Shown here: piece after piece, positions 35,798 through 45,188 of the stretch
Layout: each line of letters begins with the position of its first letter
Numbering within the stretch: position 1 is the stretch's first letter
Origin: Thermosipho atlanticus DSM 15807
GTDB taxonomy: Bacteria; Thermotogota; Thermotogae; Thermotogales; Fervidobacteriaceae
Length of the DNA: 64,000 nt
NCBI RefSeq assembly: GCF_900129985.1
Contig: NZ_FQXN01000003.1
Span: 1 to 64,000, forward strand
Direction of reading: 5' to 3'
Made by a program: the position numbers and the translations under genes
The notes under the pieces: generated by a model
Seen by the model: only the letters and a program-made list of their open reading frames with translations
Databases searched by the model: none
Told to the model about the DNA's origin: nothing

Positions 35798-38251
35798 ATG
35801 TTTGACAAGTTTTCTGAAAGGTCCGCAGAGGTTTTTGTTAATGCTCAGGAAGAAGCAAAAGAATTAGGCCATTCCTATGTTGGTACTGAGCATATACTTT
35901 TAGCGATTTTAAAATTGAATGATAAAAAATTAAAATCTATATTGGAAAATTATGGAATAAATTATTCGCGTATAAGAAACGAGATAATTTCTATTGTTGG
36001 TATGGGAATGCGGGGCTTTATAATGTCTCCGCAAATGACTCCTCGTGCAAAAAGGGTAATTGAGTTGGCATATGAAGAAGCAAAAAAATTAGGCGAGGAG
36101 AAAATTGAACCAGAACATCTTTTGCTGGGTATTTTAAGAGAAGGAGAAGGAATTGCTGTACATATTTTGAAAAAAATAGGTGTTGATTTGCAACATTTAA
36201 GAAGGGAGTTGTCAGGTTCGATGTCTACTGAGGAGATATATGAGGAACCTAAAAGTGAATTTGCTGTTCGAACGAGACAAATAGAAGGTTTTGGAGTTAA
36301 TTTAACAGAATTAGCTTTAAAAGGTGAACTTGATCCAGTTATTGGTAGGGAAGCGGAAATTGAAAGATTAATGCAAGTGTTAGTTAGAAGAAAAAAGAAT
36401 AATCCAGTGTTAATTGGTGATCCAGGAGTTGGAAAATCTGCCATAGTCGAAGGCCTTGCTCAAAAAATAGTTGCGGGAGAAGTTCCAGAACCTTTAAAGG
36501 GAAAAACGATTTTTTCATTAGATGTTGCAGCATTAGTTGCAGGGACAAAATATCGTGGTGAATTTGAAAAACGGATGAAAAAATTATTGCAAATCCTAAG
36601 AAAAGAAAAAGACATTATTCTTTTTATTGACGAAATACATATGATAGTGGGTGCAGGTTCAGCAGAAGGTGCTGTTGATGCTGCTAATATATTAAAACCA
36701 TCGCTTGCACGTGGTGAAATAAAATGTATTGGTTCAACAACACCTGATGAATATAGACAGTATATTGAAAAAGATGCAGCACTTGAAAGAAGATTTCAAA
36801 AAATTTATATTCAAGAACCTTCTACTGAAATGACTTTAAATATATTAAAAGGTTTAAAACATAAGTATGAAGCACATCACAAAGTGAAATATTCAGACAA
36901 AGCTTTAGAAGCTGCAGTTTATTTATCACAAAGATACATTACAGACCATTTCTTGCCGGATAAGGCTATTGATGTTATTGATGAAGCTGGAGCTCGTTCA
37001 AGACTTAAGGCGTTTGTTATGCCATCGGAATTACAGTTATTCAAAATGGAAATTGAGAATACTAGAATTGAAAAAGAACTAGCCGTAGCAAGTCAAAATT
37101 ATGAAAAAGCTGCTCAATTGAAAGAAAGAGAAGAGAAAATGAAACAAGAATTTAATAAAAGGTATAATGAGTGGCGTAATGAAGTAGAATCGAATGTAAT
37201 AATAGTTGACGTTCCAGAAATAGAAGAAGTTGTTTCTAATTGGACAGGAATACCTTTAAAGAAATTGGAAGAGGAAGAAAGTGAAAAACTACTTAATCTT
37301 GAAAAGGCATTACACAATAGAATTGTTGGGCAAGAAGAAGCTGTGAGAGCAATAGCAAGATCGATTAGACGGGCAAGAAGTGGATTAAAAGATCCAAAAA
37401 GACCAGTTGGTGTCTTTTTGTTTCTCGGACCTACTGGTGTAGGAAAGACTGAACTGGCAAAGACACTTGCTGAATACTTGTTTGGTGATGAAAAAGCCTT
37501 GATTAGATTTGATATGAGTGAATATATGGAAAAATTTTCTGTTTCCAGACTTATTGGTGCTCCACCGGGATATGTTGGATATGAAGAAGGTGGAACATTG
37601 ACTGAGAAGGTAAGAAGGAGACCATTTTCAGTAATATTGTTTGATGAAATAGAAAAAGCCCATCCTGATGTCTTTAATTTGTTATTACAAATAATGGATG
37701 ATGGTAGACTTACTGATTCACAGGGACATGTTGTTGACTTTAGAAACACTATCATAATTATGACGAGTAATATAGGTGGTGCTCAAATTGTTTCTGGGAA
37801 AAAAACGTTAGGTTTTGTTGAAAATTCAACTGAAGAGGTAGATTTTAAAGAAATGAAAGAAAAAGTACTTGAAGAAGTGAAAAAGACGTTTAGACCTGAA
37901 TTTTTGAATAGAATAGACGAAGTGGTTGTATTTCATAAATTGAACGAAAATCATATTAAACAAATTATTGATATTTTGTTGAAGGATATAAGGACTAGAC
38001 TTGCTGAAAAAGGCATCAAATTAGATTTAACAAAATCAGCAAAAAGTTTCTTAGTACAGGAAGGGTTTGATCCATCGTTTGGTGCAAGACCTTTAAAAAG
38101 AACTATTCAAAGATTTATTGAAGATCCTTTGTCCGAAGAATTATTAAAGGGAAAGTTTAACGAAGGTGACACAATAGTGTGTACATATTCCAATGGTAAG
38201 ATTGTATTTAAACGAAAAAAGGGAAATAAAGTTAGGGTGGAAAATGACTAG
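35798..38251 (+). CDS. clpC: Clp protease ATP-binding subunit ClpC
   Basis: ClpC (817 aa) is a Hsp100 unfoldase that feeds proteins to ClpP. It has two N-terminal Clp repeats (residues 5-145), AAA-1 with GDPGVGKSA (about 208-216), the UVR-type middle coil (about 415-455), and AAA-2 with GPTGVGKTE (about 545-553), followed by the C-terminal D2 domain. The loop in D2 expected to contact ClpP was not resolved by eye. No McsA/McsB or CtsR gene is adjacent, unlike in Bacillus. Its stop overlaps the radA start by eight bases. Confidence 0.95.
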   Translation: MFDKFSERSAEVFVNAQEEAKELGHSYVGTEHILLAILKLNDKKLKSILENYGINYSRIRNEIISIVGMGMRGFIMSPQMTPRAKRVIELAYEEAKKLGEEKIEPEHLLLGILREGEGIAVHILKKIGVDLQHLRRELSGSMSTEEIYEEPKSEFAVRTRQIEGFGVNLTELALKGELDPVIGREAEIERLMQVLVRRKKNNPVLIGDPGVGKSAIVEGLAQKIVAGEVPEPLKGKTIFSLDVAALVAGTKYRGEFEKRMKKLLQILRKEKDIILFIDEIHMIVGAGSAEGAVDAANILKPSLARGEIKCIGSTTPDEYRQYIEKDAALERRFQKIYIQEPSTEMTLNILKGLKHKYEAHHKVKYSDKALEAAVYLSQRYITDHFLPDKAIDVIDEAGARSRLKAFVMPSELQLFKMEIENTRIEKELAVASQNYEKAAQLKEREEKMKQEFNKRYNEWRNEVESNVIIVDVPEIEEVVSNWTGIPLKKLEEEESEKLLNLEKALHNRIVGQEEAVRAIARSIRRARSGLKDPKRPVGVFLFLGPTGVGKTELAKTLAEYLFGDEKALIRFDMSEYMEKFSVSRLIGAPPGYVGYEEGGTLTEKVRRRPFSVILFDEIEKAHPDVFNLLLQIMDDGRLTDSQGHVVDFRNTIIIMTSNIGGAQIVSGKKTLGFVENSTEEVDFKEMKEKVLEEVKKTFRPEFLNRIDEVVVFHKLNENHIKQIIDILLKDIRTRLAEKGIKLDLTKSAKSFLVQEGFDPSFGARPLKRTIQRFIEDPLSEELLKGKFNEGDTIVCTYSNGKIVFKRKKGNKVRVEND

Positions 38252-39566
38252 AAAAAAAGTAGTATATGTATGTGAAAATTGTGGGTATGAATCTCCTAGA
38301 TGGTTTGGAAAATGTCCTGCCTGCAATGAGTGGGATTCTGCAAAGGAGATTAGTGTTGAAACAAAAGAAAAATTAAATGTAAAAAAGCCTTCATTTTTTT
38401 TGTTAGAGGAAGCATCAAAAATTAAAAATGTCGAACGTTTATCGACGAATTATGAAGAGTTAGATACATTACTTGGTGGAGGTATAGTTTCCGGGCAAGT
38501 AATTCTTTTGGGTGGAGAGCCTGGAGTAGGGAAAAGTACTTTGGCACTTCAGTTAAGTGATAGATTATCTTCATATGGCGACATTTTGTACATAAGTGGC
38601 GAAGAAAGCATTGCTCAGATAGGTTTGAGATCCAAAAGGTTGAATATTAGTAGTAGAAACATATATGTTACTAGTGATAACGAAGTTGAGACTTTAATTT
38701 CAACAATTAGAAAACAAAATCCAATTTTTATTGTTTTTGATTCTATTCAAACAATTTATTCAAATTCTGTTGAAGGAGTTCCAGGTGGTGTTCTTCAAGT
38801 AAGAACAGTAGTAGAAAAAATTCGTAAATTTGCTAAAGAGAGTGGTATACCTGCATTATTAATAGCACATGTTAATAAAGAAGGAAATATAGCTGGCCCG
38901 AAACTTGTAGAGCATATAGTAGACACTGTTGTGTATTTTGAGGGTGAGAAGACAACTGACTTAAGGATTTTAAGAGTAATGAAAAATAGGTTTGGGCCTA
39001 GTGGGGAAATAGCCGTTTTCCAAATGTTAAGTACGGGTTTAAAAGAATTAAAAGAAATGATTTTTGTTGAAGAAAGTAATATGCCCGGTAATGTTATTGC
39101 TTCACTGTTTGAGGGGACAAAACCAATTTTAGTACAGGTTCAAAGTTTGGTTTCAAGGGATAAAATAGCTACAGCAAGACGGATAAGTCATGGAATAGAT
39201 GTAAGAAAGGTTATTATACTTGCTGCTGTTATTTCTAAACATTTAAATCTACCAATAGATTTGCATGATATTTATGTAAATGTTTCAGGAGGTTTGAAAA
39301 TAACAGATCCGGCATGTGATTTAGCAATAGCTTCTTCTATTTTATCTTCGTTGTTTAATAGATATTTAGGAAAAACGGTATTGATAGGAGAAGTAGGTTT
39401 AGATGGAAGTATTAGAAAAGTGCAAAATTTGAAAAAAAGAATTGAGAATGCCAAGAAGGCAGGATACAAAAGGATTATAATTCCATATGACAAAGTGAGT
39501 GGTGATGGAATAATTAAAATAAAAACTTTAAAAGAATTATATAGATTTGTAATTGAAGACGAGTAG
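38244..39566 (+). CDS. radA: DNA repair protein RadA
   Basis: RadA/Sms (440 aa) is a hexameric helicase that extends recombination intermediates. It has an N-terminal zinc finger CENCGYESPRWFGKCPAC (about residues 9-26), the RecA-like ATPase with GGEPGVGKST (about 90-99), the RadA-specific KNRFGPSGE (about 247-255) and a Lon-like C-terminal domain. The start is ATG at 38244 within the end of clpC. The clpC-radA pairing is common in Firmicutes. Confidence 0.96.
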   Translation: MTRKKVVYVCENCGYESPRWFGKCPACNEWDSAKEISVETKEKLNVKKPSFFLLEEASKIKNVERLSTNYEELDTLLGGGIVSGQVILLGGEPGVGKSTLALQLSDRLSSYGDILYISGEESIAQIGLRSKRLNISSRNIYVTSDNEVETLISTIRKQNPIFIVFDSIQTIYSNSVEGVPGGVLQVRTVVEKIRKFAKESGIPALLIAHVNKEGNIAGPKLVEHIVDTVVYFEGEKTTDLRILRVMKNRFGPSGEIAVFQMLSTGLKELKEMIFVEESNMPGNVIASLFEGTKPILVQVQSLVSRDKIATARRISHGIDVRKVIILAAVISKHLNLPIDLHDIYVNVSGGLKITDPACDLAIASSILSSLFNRYLGKTVLIGEVGLDGSIRKVQNLKKRIENAKKAGYKRIIIPYDKVSGDGIIKIKTLKELYRFVIEDE

Positions 39567-39576
39567 GAGGGATATA

Positions 39577-40446
39577 ATGGGAAAGACAAAAATCATTGTA
39601 GATAGTACTTCCGATATACCAGTTGATTGGTTGAAAAAATATGATATTGATGTTGTACCGCTTCATATTGTTTGGCCAGATGGAGAATCTGAACCGGATA
39701 ATGTAAGAAGCGAAAGTGAGTTGAATGAATTTTATAAAAAACTTGAAAATATTGAAGCGATTCCAACAACTTCTCAGCCTTCTGTTTTACAATTTAAAGA
39801 GGCATATGAAAGAGTGATTAATGAAGGATATGACAGTATTTTAGTTTTGACTATTTCTACTAAAATGTCAGGTACTTTCAACTCTGCTAGTCTTGCTGCA
39901 TCCGAATTTGATATTCCAATTGAAGTTGTTGATACAAAAATGGCGTCGGCAATAATCTCCAATATGGCAAGGTATGCAAGAGAATTATTAGAACGAGGAA
40001 TGGATGTGAAGGAAGTTGCCAGAAAAGTGAGAGAAGAACGTGAAAATGATAGATTTCATGCTATCTTTTATGTTTCAGATTTTAATTTTCTTGTAAAAGG
40101 TGGGAGAGTGAACAGAGTAACTGGTTTTGTTGGTAATCTTCTTAAAATAAAAGTGGGTATTTTTATTAATGATGAAGGTGAAATGATACCTTTTGATAAA
40201 GCTAGGGGCTTTAGAAAAGCGTATGATATGATATTAAGTAAAATGGAAGAGGAAGGTATAAAAATAGGTCAAAAAATAGGAATAATAGGAGTTCATTGCA
40301 ATGCGAAAAGTAATATCGATGAAATGTTAAAACTAATTAAAGAAAGATATGATGTTGAATACTTTGAGTATACAAATACGGGAAAAGTGATATCTACTCA
40401 CGTTGGACTCGGAATGGCTGGGTTTGGTGTAGAAGTTTTAAAATAA
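39577..40446 (+). CDS. DegV-family fatty-acid-binding protein
   Basis: This 289-aa DegV-fold protein probably presents a bound fatty acid to a fatty acid kinase (FakB-like role). Marks are IIVDSTSDIP (residues 5-14), the TSQPS region (about 64-68), LTISTKMSGTFNSA (about 91-104) with the lipid-head contacts, and FLVKGGRVNR (about 170-179). The kinase FakA is not in the window. The start is ATG at 39577 behind AGGAGGG, ten bases after radA. Confidence 0.9.
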   Translation: MGKTKIIVDSTSDIPVDWLKKYDIDVVPLHIVWPDGESEPDNVRSESELNEFYKKLENIEAIPTTSQPSVLQFKEAYERVINEGYDSILVLTISTKMSGTFNSASLAASEFDIPIEVVDTKMASAIISNMARYARELLERGMDVKEVARKVREERENDRFHAIFYVSDFNFLVKGGRVNRVTGFVGNLLKIKVGIFINDEGEMIPFDKARGFRKAYDMILSKMEEEGIKIGQKIGIIGVHCNAKSNIDEMLKLIKERYDVEYFEYTNTGKVISTHVGLGMAGFGVEVLK

Positions 40447-40470
40447 GAATAAGAAAAAATTGTTTTCTTT

Positions 40471-40499
40471 AAGATACTGCGTAATGCAGTATCTTTTTT
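40471..40499 (+). terminator. clpC-radA-degV terminator
   Basis: AAGATACTGC (40471-40480) pairs with GCAGTATCTT (40486-40495), followed by T residues. Confidence 0.85.
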
Positions 40500-40528
40500 G
40501 TATCTTAAAATAGATGGAGGTGAGTGCT

Positions 40529-41236
40529 TTGCCTAACGAATTTCTGTGGTTTGTTTTGATGATTGTGAATTTTATTGGCATTTTGGTGTTTTACCGATAT
40601 ATGGGAAAAACAGGATTGTATATTTGGACAGCTATTGCAGCTATAATTGCTAATATTCAAGTTGTTAAAACTGTTGAACTTTTTGGTTTTGTTGCAACTT
40701 TAGGTAATATTGTATATGGTACAACTTTTTTGGTCACAGATATTCTTTCGGAAAATTATGGAAAAAAAGATGCTCGAAAAGCAGTAGTAGTTGGATTTAT
40801 GAGTTTAATTACGATGACAATAATGATGCAAATAGCAATTGTTTTTAAACCCGATGTTTCTGATTTTTCACAAGAAGCTTTGACAACAATTTTTTCGTTT
40901 ATGCCACGAATAGTAATAGCCTCATTAACTGCATATTGGTTTTCACAACTTCATGACATTTGGGCGTATCATTTATGGAAAAATAGATTTCCACAAAAAA
41001 AGTTTTTATGGATGAGAAATAATTTTTCCACTATGGTTTCACAATTTATTGATAGTGTAGTTTTTTGTTTTATTGCATTTTGGGGTGTATTTGAATTAAG
41101 TGTATTTTGGAGTATTCTTTGGACAACTTATATTTTTAAATGGATTGTTGCAGCAGCAGATACACCATTTTTGTATTTGGCAAAAAATATGCATGATAAA
41201 GGAAAAATTAACGAATTAGTAAGTACAGATAAATAA
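40529..41236 (+). CDS. queuosine precursor transporter, YhhQ/QPTR family
   Basis: This 235-aa membrane protein has about six hydrophobic segments and the family marks KTVELFGFVATLGNIVYGTTFLVTDILSENYGKKDARKAV (about residues 48-90) and a helix with QFIDSVVFCFIAFWG (about 173). The family takes up 7-deazaguanine precursors (preQ0/preQ1) of queuosine, which fits queA at 1588. The start is TTG at 40529, six bases from GGAGGTG; the ATG at 40514 lies within that binding site and is rejected. The terminator before it separates it from degV. Confidence 0.9.
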   Translation: MPNEFLWFVLMIVNFIGILVFYRYMGKTGLYIWTAIAAIIANIQVVKTVELFGFVATLGNIVYGTTFLVTDILSENYGKKDARKAVVVGFMSLITMTIMMQIAIVFKPDVSDFSQEALTTIFSFMPRIVIASLTAYWFSQLHDIWAYHLWKNRFPQKKFLWMRNNFSTMVSQFIDSVVFCFIAFWGVFELSVFWSILWTTYIFKWIVAAADTPFLYLAKNMHDKGKINELVSTDK

Positions 41237-41321
41237 ATTAACACAATTTTTAAACTTTAAAACTATTGACAATTCAACGAGTTTATGGCACAATATATAT
41301 TGGTCGATGAATGAGAGAGTC

Positions 41322-41399
41322 GGGGACGTGGTGAAGCCTGGTTATCACGCCGGTCTGTCACACCGGTGGCCGCGGGTTCAAATCCCGTCGTCCCCGCCA
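41322..41399 (+). tRNA. tRNA-Asp (GTC)
   Basis: The cloverleaf has acceptor stem GGGGACG/CGTCCCC, discriminator G, anticodon arm CCGGT-CTGTCAC-ACCGG with anticodon GTC, T-arm GGTTCAAATCC and encoded CCA (41397-41399). TTGACA at 41266-41271 is a good -35 box; the -10 box is ambiguous (CACAAT at 41289 or CAATAT at 41291). Confidence 0.97.
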
Positions 41400-41403
41400 A
41401 GAT

Positions 41404-41438
41404 AAAAAAGAGGAGCTTCAAGCTCCTCTTTTGTTTTT
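41404..41438. terminator. bidirectional terminator
   Basis: AAAAGAGGAGCT (41406-41417) pairs with AGCTCCTCTTTT (41421-41432), with T-rich sequence beyond. It overlaps the last codons of the converging Cys-rich gene. Confidence 0.85.
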
Positions 41439-41717
41439 TTCATTTTGTTTTTCTCTTATTATTTTTAATCTATCAGGGTTCATATAATTCAAACAGCAAC
41501 CTGAACCAAACATTCTTTCCATAGAAGGCTTATTTTTTTCTAATTCAATAATTTGATCGTAAATTCCACATAAATTATCTTCGGTAAGATAGATGCATTT
41601 ATTTTGTTCTTCATCCCACTTACCATAATAACACGGTGTATGTTTACAACAAAAACCACATTTTACACATTCAGGACATTTTTCTTTTATTTCATTAAAA
41701 AGTTGTTCCCAATTCAT
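41418..41717 (-). CDS. Cys-rich CxxCxxCC protein (YkgJ-like)
   Basis: This 99-aa protein has ten cysteines, including the cluster CPECVKCGFCCKHTPC (residues 14-29) and GSGCCLNY near 72-79. It belongs with YkgJ-type proteins thought to bind Zn or an Fe-S cluster. Its ATG directly adjoins the korA stop (41717 shared), so it is probably co-translated with korA. A role in maturation or electron transfer for the ferredoxin-linked enzyme is possible but not shown. Confidence 0.75.
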   Translation of the reverse strand: MNWEQLFNEIKEKCPECVKCGFCCKHTPCYYGKWDEEQNKCIYLTEDNLCGIYDQIIELEKNKPSMERMFGSGCCLNYMNPDRLKIIREKQNEKNKRGA

Positions 41718-42883
41718 TAGAAATCAAATCCTTCAGTTAATATTTCATTGATTCCGTCAAGAATTTCTTCGGGAGTAATCAATTCTCCACCAACTTTATT
41801 TATAAACTTTACTTTTGTTCCTGGTTTTATTAATCTTAATATTTCACGACCATATTGACCTAAATTCATTTCAGGAATAACTACTGCCTCAACTTTTGAC
41901 AATCTCTTCTTTAATTCGTGAACTGGAATAGGCCAAAGAGTAATAGGTTTAAATAATCCAACTTTCATTCTATCTTCTCTGGCAATTCTGACAGCCTCTT
42001 TTGCACTTCTTGCAACAATTCCATATGCAATGACTAAAACTTCAGCATCTTCCGTTAGATACTCATCGTAAAGTGAAATTTCATCAATGTGAAGTTTTAT
42101 TTTGTTTGTTAATCTTTTAATTAATTTTTCTGCAGTTTCATATGATGCATTTGGAAAGCCAGATTCATCATGAACAAGTCCAGAAACATGAAATCTTGTC
42201 TTTCCCATTTCTATTAAAGCTGTTGGAGTGGGTTCAGCATACTCACTTTCAGCATATGGTACGAAAATTTCTTCTTCCTCCAAGTCTTTTTCAGAAATTC
42301 TTTTTATGACTTCTATTTCGCTGTACGATGGAAGTTCAAATGTTTCCCTCATATGACCAAGTGTTTCGTCCATTAAGAAAATAACCGGAGTACGATATAT
42401 TTCCGCTAAATTAAATGCATGGATTATGTATTTATAAACTTCTTCTACGGTGGAAGGATATAATGCGATTATAGCGTGATCTCCATGAGTTCCCCATCTT
42501 GCTTGCATAATATCTCCTTGAGCTGGTTTTGTTGGAAGTCCTGTGGAAGGTCCTCCCCTCATGACGTTAACAAAAACACATGGAGTTTCTGTCATAATTG
42601 CATAGCCTAAAGCTTCTTGCATTAAACTAAAACCTGGACCACTAGTAGCCGTCATTGACTTGATTCCTGCTAAGGATGCTCCTATTATTGCGGCTGCACT
42701 GGCTATTTCATCCTCCATTTGAATAAAGACTCCTCCTACTTTAGGAAGTTCGCGGGCCATAGTTTCAGCAATTTCCGATGAGGGAGTGATAGGATAACCT
42801 GCGTAGAACCTACATCCAGCTCTAATTGCACCATATGCGGCGGCTTCGTTTCCCTGCCAAAAAACTATATTTTTATTGCTCAT
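41717..42883 (-). CDS. korA: 2-oxoacid:ferredoxin oxidoreductase alpha subunit
   Basis: KorA (388 aa) is the alpha subunit of a KGOR/IOR-type 2-oxoacid:ferredoxin oxidoreductase. Family marks are GNEAAAYGAIRAGCRFYAGYPITPSSEI (about residues 9-36), MEDEIASAAAIIGAS (about 56-70), TSGPGFSLMQE (about 80-90) and MNLGQY near 345. The start is ATG at 42883 behind AAGGTG; the GTG at 42892 is less likely. It follows the ferredoxin gene (11-base overlap). The TPP-binding beta subunit, needed for activity, is not next to it. Confidence 0.9.
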   Translation of the reverse strand: MSNKNIVFWQGNEAAAYGAIRAGCRFYAGYPITPSSEIAETMARELPKVGGVFIQMEDEIASAAAIIGASLAGIKSMTATSGPGFSLMQEALGYAIMTETPCVFVNVMRGGPSTGLPTKPAQGDIMQARWGTHGDHAIIALYPSTVEEVYKYIIHAFNLAEIYRTPVIFLMDETLGHMRETFELPSYSEIEVIKRISEKDLEEEEIFVPYAESEYAEPTPTALIEMGKTRFHVSGLVHDESGFPNASYETAEKLIKRLTNKIKLHIDEISLYDEYLTEDAEVLVIAYGIVARSAKEAVRIAREDRMKVGLFKPITLWPIPVHELKKRLSKVEAVVIPEMNLGQYGREILRLIKPGTKVKFINKVGGELITPEEILDGINEILTEGFDF

Positions 42884-43106
42884 TTTTTTCACCTTCTTTT
42901 AAATGTACATTTTCAACAATGTCAATAGCAAAGTCAGGACACAAGTTTTCACACAACAAACATCCAATACAAGTAGAATGATCTTCAACAATAGGTCTAT
43001 TTAATTCTCCTTGTTTTATTGTATGCGTTGGACAAACATGATAACAATTGCCACAATTTTTACACCAACTGTAGTTAATTTTAACTATATAGGATTTTTT
43101 CGGCAT
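42873..43106 (-). CDS. 2[4Fe-4S] ferredoxin (KorD-like subunit)
   Basis: This 77-aa ferredoxin has two cluster motifs: CKNCGNCYHVCP (about residues 15-26) and CIGCLLCENLCP (about 46-57), each followed by the Pro typical of bacterial ferredoxins. It resembles the delta subunit of 2-oxoacid oxidoreductases. The start is ATG at 43106 behind GAGGTG; a GTG nine bases earlier overlaps the ribosome site. It sits between the decarboxylase beta subunit and korA. Confidence 0.92.
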   Translation of the reverse strand: MPKKSYIVKINYSWCKNCGNCYHVCPTHTIKQGELNRPIVEDHSTCIGCLLCENLCPDFAIDIVENVHLKEGEKNEQ

Positions 43107-43116
43107 TGTTTTCACC

Positions 43117-44253
43117 TCACTTAATTAAGGATAGAAATATCCCTGCTGCTACTGCAGAACCAATAACACCAGCTACGTTTGGACTCATAGCATGCATTAG
43201 GATGAAATTGCCAGGATCTTCCTCTTGAGCTATTCGTTGTGCAACTCTTGCAGAATCAGGAACAGCCGAAACACCTGCTGCACCAATAAGTGGATTTATT
43301 TTGTCTTTTAAAAATAAATTCATAAATTTTGCAAAAAGAATTCCCGAGGTAATTGCTGACACGAAGGCCAAAGCCCCCATGCCAAAAACAAGAAGTGATT
43401 GAGAAGTTAAAAAGACGTCAGCTCTTGCAGAAGAACCTACTGATATACATAAAAGAATCGTGACAGTGTCAAGTATATATCTACTTGCAGCTTCAACTAA
43501 CCTTTTAACAACTCCAGATTCTTTTAAAAGATTTCCAAACATAAGCATTCCAATTAATGGAAGTGCTTTTGGAACTATAAATGCAACTACAATCGTAGTA
43601 ATTATTGGAAAGAGGATTTTTTCCTTTTTCGTAACTTTTCTGGGAGGTTTCATCCTTATTTTTCTTTCTTCTTTAGTTGTTAAGAGTTTGGAAACAAAAG
43701 GTTGTAAAACAGGGATAAGAGCAATGTATGAATAAGCTGAAATAGCAATTATTGACAACAATTCTGGTGAAAATTTTGAAGCTATAAAAATTGAGGTAGG
43801 ACCATCAGCACCACCAATTATACCAATTGATGCTGCTTGTTTTAGTGAAAAACCAAATATTCTTGCAAGAATGAATGTTAGGAAAATACCAAGTTGAGCA
43901 GCTCCACCTAAGAAAATTGTAAGAGGAAATGACAGCATGAATGAGAAATCAGTTAATGCACCAATGCCAAGAAAGATGAGAGGTGGATAAATTCCGAGAT
44001 TTAGTCCTTGTTGTAAATACCATAAAAGACCACCTGGAGTTCTTTCAGAAGGAGGATTAAGTATTCCTGTGACATTTGGGGGAATGTTGGCAAGTATAAT
44101 ACCAAAAGCAATTGGAATTAAAAGTAGAGGTTCAGCATCCTTTTCAATAGCTATATAAATCAATAATCCTGCTATAACAAACATCAAAATGTTTCCAAAA
44201 CTCAGATTGAAGAAAGCAGTATTTTCAAAAAAAGATGTTAGTGCTTCTAACAA
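43117..44253 (-). CDS. Na+-translocating decarboxylase beta subunit
   Basis: This 378-aa polytopic protein is the sodium-channel subunit (OadB/GcdB/MmdB family) of biotin-dependent decarboxylase pumps. The conserved segment GIIGGADGPTSIFIASKF (about residues 145-162) contains the Na+-site Asp, and SVGSSARADVFLT and DSARVAQ... are family stretches. No alpha, gamma or biotin-carrier subunit is adjacent. The start is TTG at 44253 behind AAAGGAGG; the frame to 44280 reads through that site. It is first in an operon with ferredoxin, korA and the Cys-rich gene. A TATAAT box lies at 44285-44290 on the minus strand. Confidence 0.92.
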   Translation of the reverse strand: MLEALTSFFENTAFFNLSFGNILMFVIAGLLIYIAIEKDAEPLLLIPIAFGIILANIPPNVTGILNPPSERTPGGLLWYLQQGLNLGIYPPLIFLGIGALTDFSFMLSFPLTIFLGGAAQLGIFLTFILARIFGFSLKQAASIGIIGGADGPTSIFIASKFSPELLSIIAISAYSYIALIPVLQPFVSKLLTTKEERKIRMKPPRKVTKKEKILFPIITTIVVAFIVPKALPLIGMLMFGNLLKESGVVKRLVEAASRYILDTVTILLCISVGSSARADVFLTSQSLLVFGMGALAFVSAITSGILFAKFMNLFLKDKINPLIGAAGVSAVPDSARVAQRIAQEEDPGNFILMHAMSPNVAGVIGSAVAAGIFLSLIK

Positions 44254-44284
44254 GTTATTTCCTCCTTTTATATAGATCATCCTT

Positions 44285-44290
44285 ATTATA
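44285..44290 (-). promoter_or_regulatory. -10 box of the decarboxylase-korA operon
   Basis: TATAAT on the minus strand, 31 bases before the TTG start. The -35 region at a 17-base spacing (TTTATT) is poor. Confidence 0.45.
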
Positions 44291-44345
44291 CATTAGTTTT
44301 TGAAATTAATAAAGAAAGGAAAAATGTGTTTAATAAAAATTAGAG

Positions 44346-45188
44346 TTAATTTTTATTAATTGCATCGTTTAAACTCAATAATATAAAGTAATACGTAAGT
44401 TCATAGTTATAATTAGCAACTTTTGAAGAAAGAATTTTATCAATGGTTTTTATTTGAGAGTAATCTATGTCCTTTTTCATTGAAAACTCTTCGGCTATCC
44501 AAAGAGATACTTTTGCAACTATTTTCAAAATATCAAAATCTTCGTTTTTACAAATTTTTCTTGCAAGATTATTCAATTGTTTATAATCACCTAAACTTTT
44601 TTTAATTTCAGTATAGAGTGTATAATAAATATTTAATTTGTTTTTTTCTTTACTCAATGTATTCAAATTTACTATTTCAAATTTTTTATTTTTTATTTCA
44701 TCGATTCTCTCAGGAAAAGTCCAAATTAACTTTTTTGCGAAAAAATCCTCTATTTCATTGAACATTTCTTTTGGAATGTTTATGTTATATCTAAAGACCC
44801 TACTTTTAATTGTGGGGTAGAGAGAATTCCAGCTCGTGGTTACAAGAATGATTACAGCATATTCAGGGGGTTCTTCTAGAATTTTTAACAAAGCATTTTC
44901 CGCTTCTGGTAAGAGTTTTTCAGCATTAAGTAATAATACAAATTTTTTTCCACTATCAGCTCTAAATGAAAGAAATTCTTGTAAATTTCTTATGTCATCA
45001 ATTTTGATGTTTGGAGAGTCTTTTGTGCTAATTATCATATATTTATCAATTTGATCATTTGTAATCTCTTTTATCATAGAAACTACAAGCCTTTCAAGAT
45101 AACTTTCGTTATCCCCAGTAATTGCGATTGATAAACCTCTAGAATTTTTAATAATTTTTTTAATGTGAGAGATTAAATCCAAATACAT
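44346..45188 (-). CDS. holB: DNA polymerase III delta'-like subunit
   Basis: This 280-aa protein resembles the delta' subunit of the clamp loader. The motif PEAENALLKILEEPPEYAVIILVTT (about residues 96-120) and SRVFRY (about 129-134, the SRC-like arginine-finger region) identify it. As in E. coli delta', the Walker A loop is not functional (ITGDNESYL). The C-terminal collar domain is poorly conserved. The start is ATG at 45188 behind GAAGGTG; a GTG/TTG-led extension to 45215 overlaps the ATPase gene. It ends the long minus-strand series. Confidence 0.85.
   Translation of the reverse strand: MYLDLISHIKKIIKNSRGLSIAITGDNESYLERLVVSMIKEITNDQIDKYMIISTKDSPNIKIDDIRNLQEFLSFRADSGKKFVLLLNAEKLLPEAENALLKILEEPPEYAVIILVTTSWNSLYPTIKSRVFRYNINIPKEMFNEIEDFFAKKLIWTFPERIDEIKNKKFEIVNLNTLSKEKNKLNIYYTLYTEIKKSLGDYKQLNNLARKICKNEDFDILKIVAKVSLWIAEEFSMKKDIDYSQIKTIDKILSSKVANYNYELTYYFILLSLNDAINKN

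Noticed and set aside
37114-37755. 213-residue minus-strand frame
   Set aside because: Antisense shadow of the second ATPase domain of clpC.
40447-40528. preQ1 riboswitch before the queuosine-precursor transporter
   Set aside because: The only structure there is the degV terminator; no preQ1 aptamer pattern is visible.
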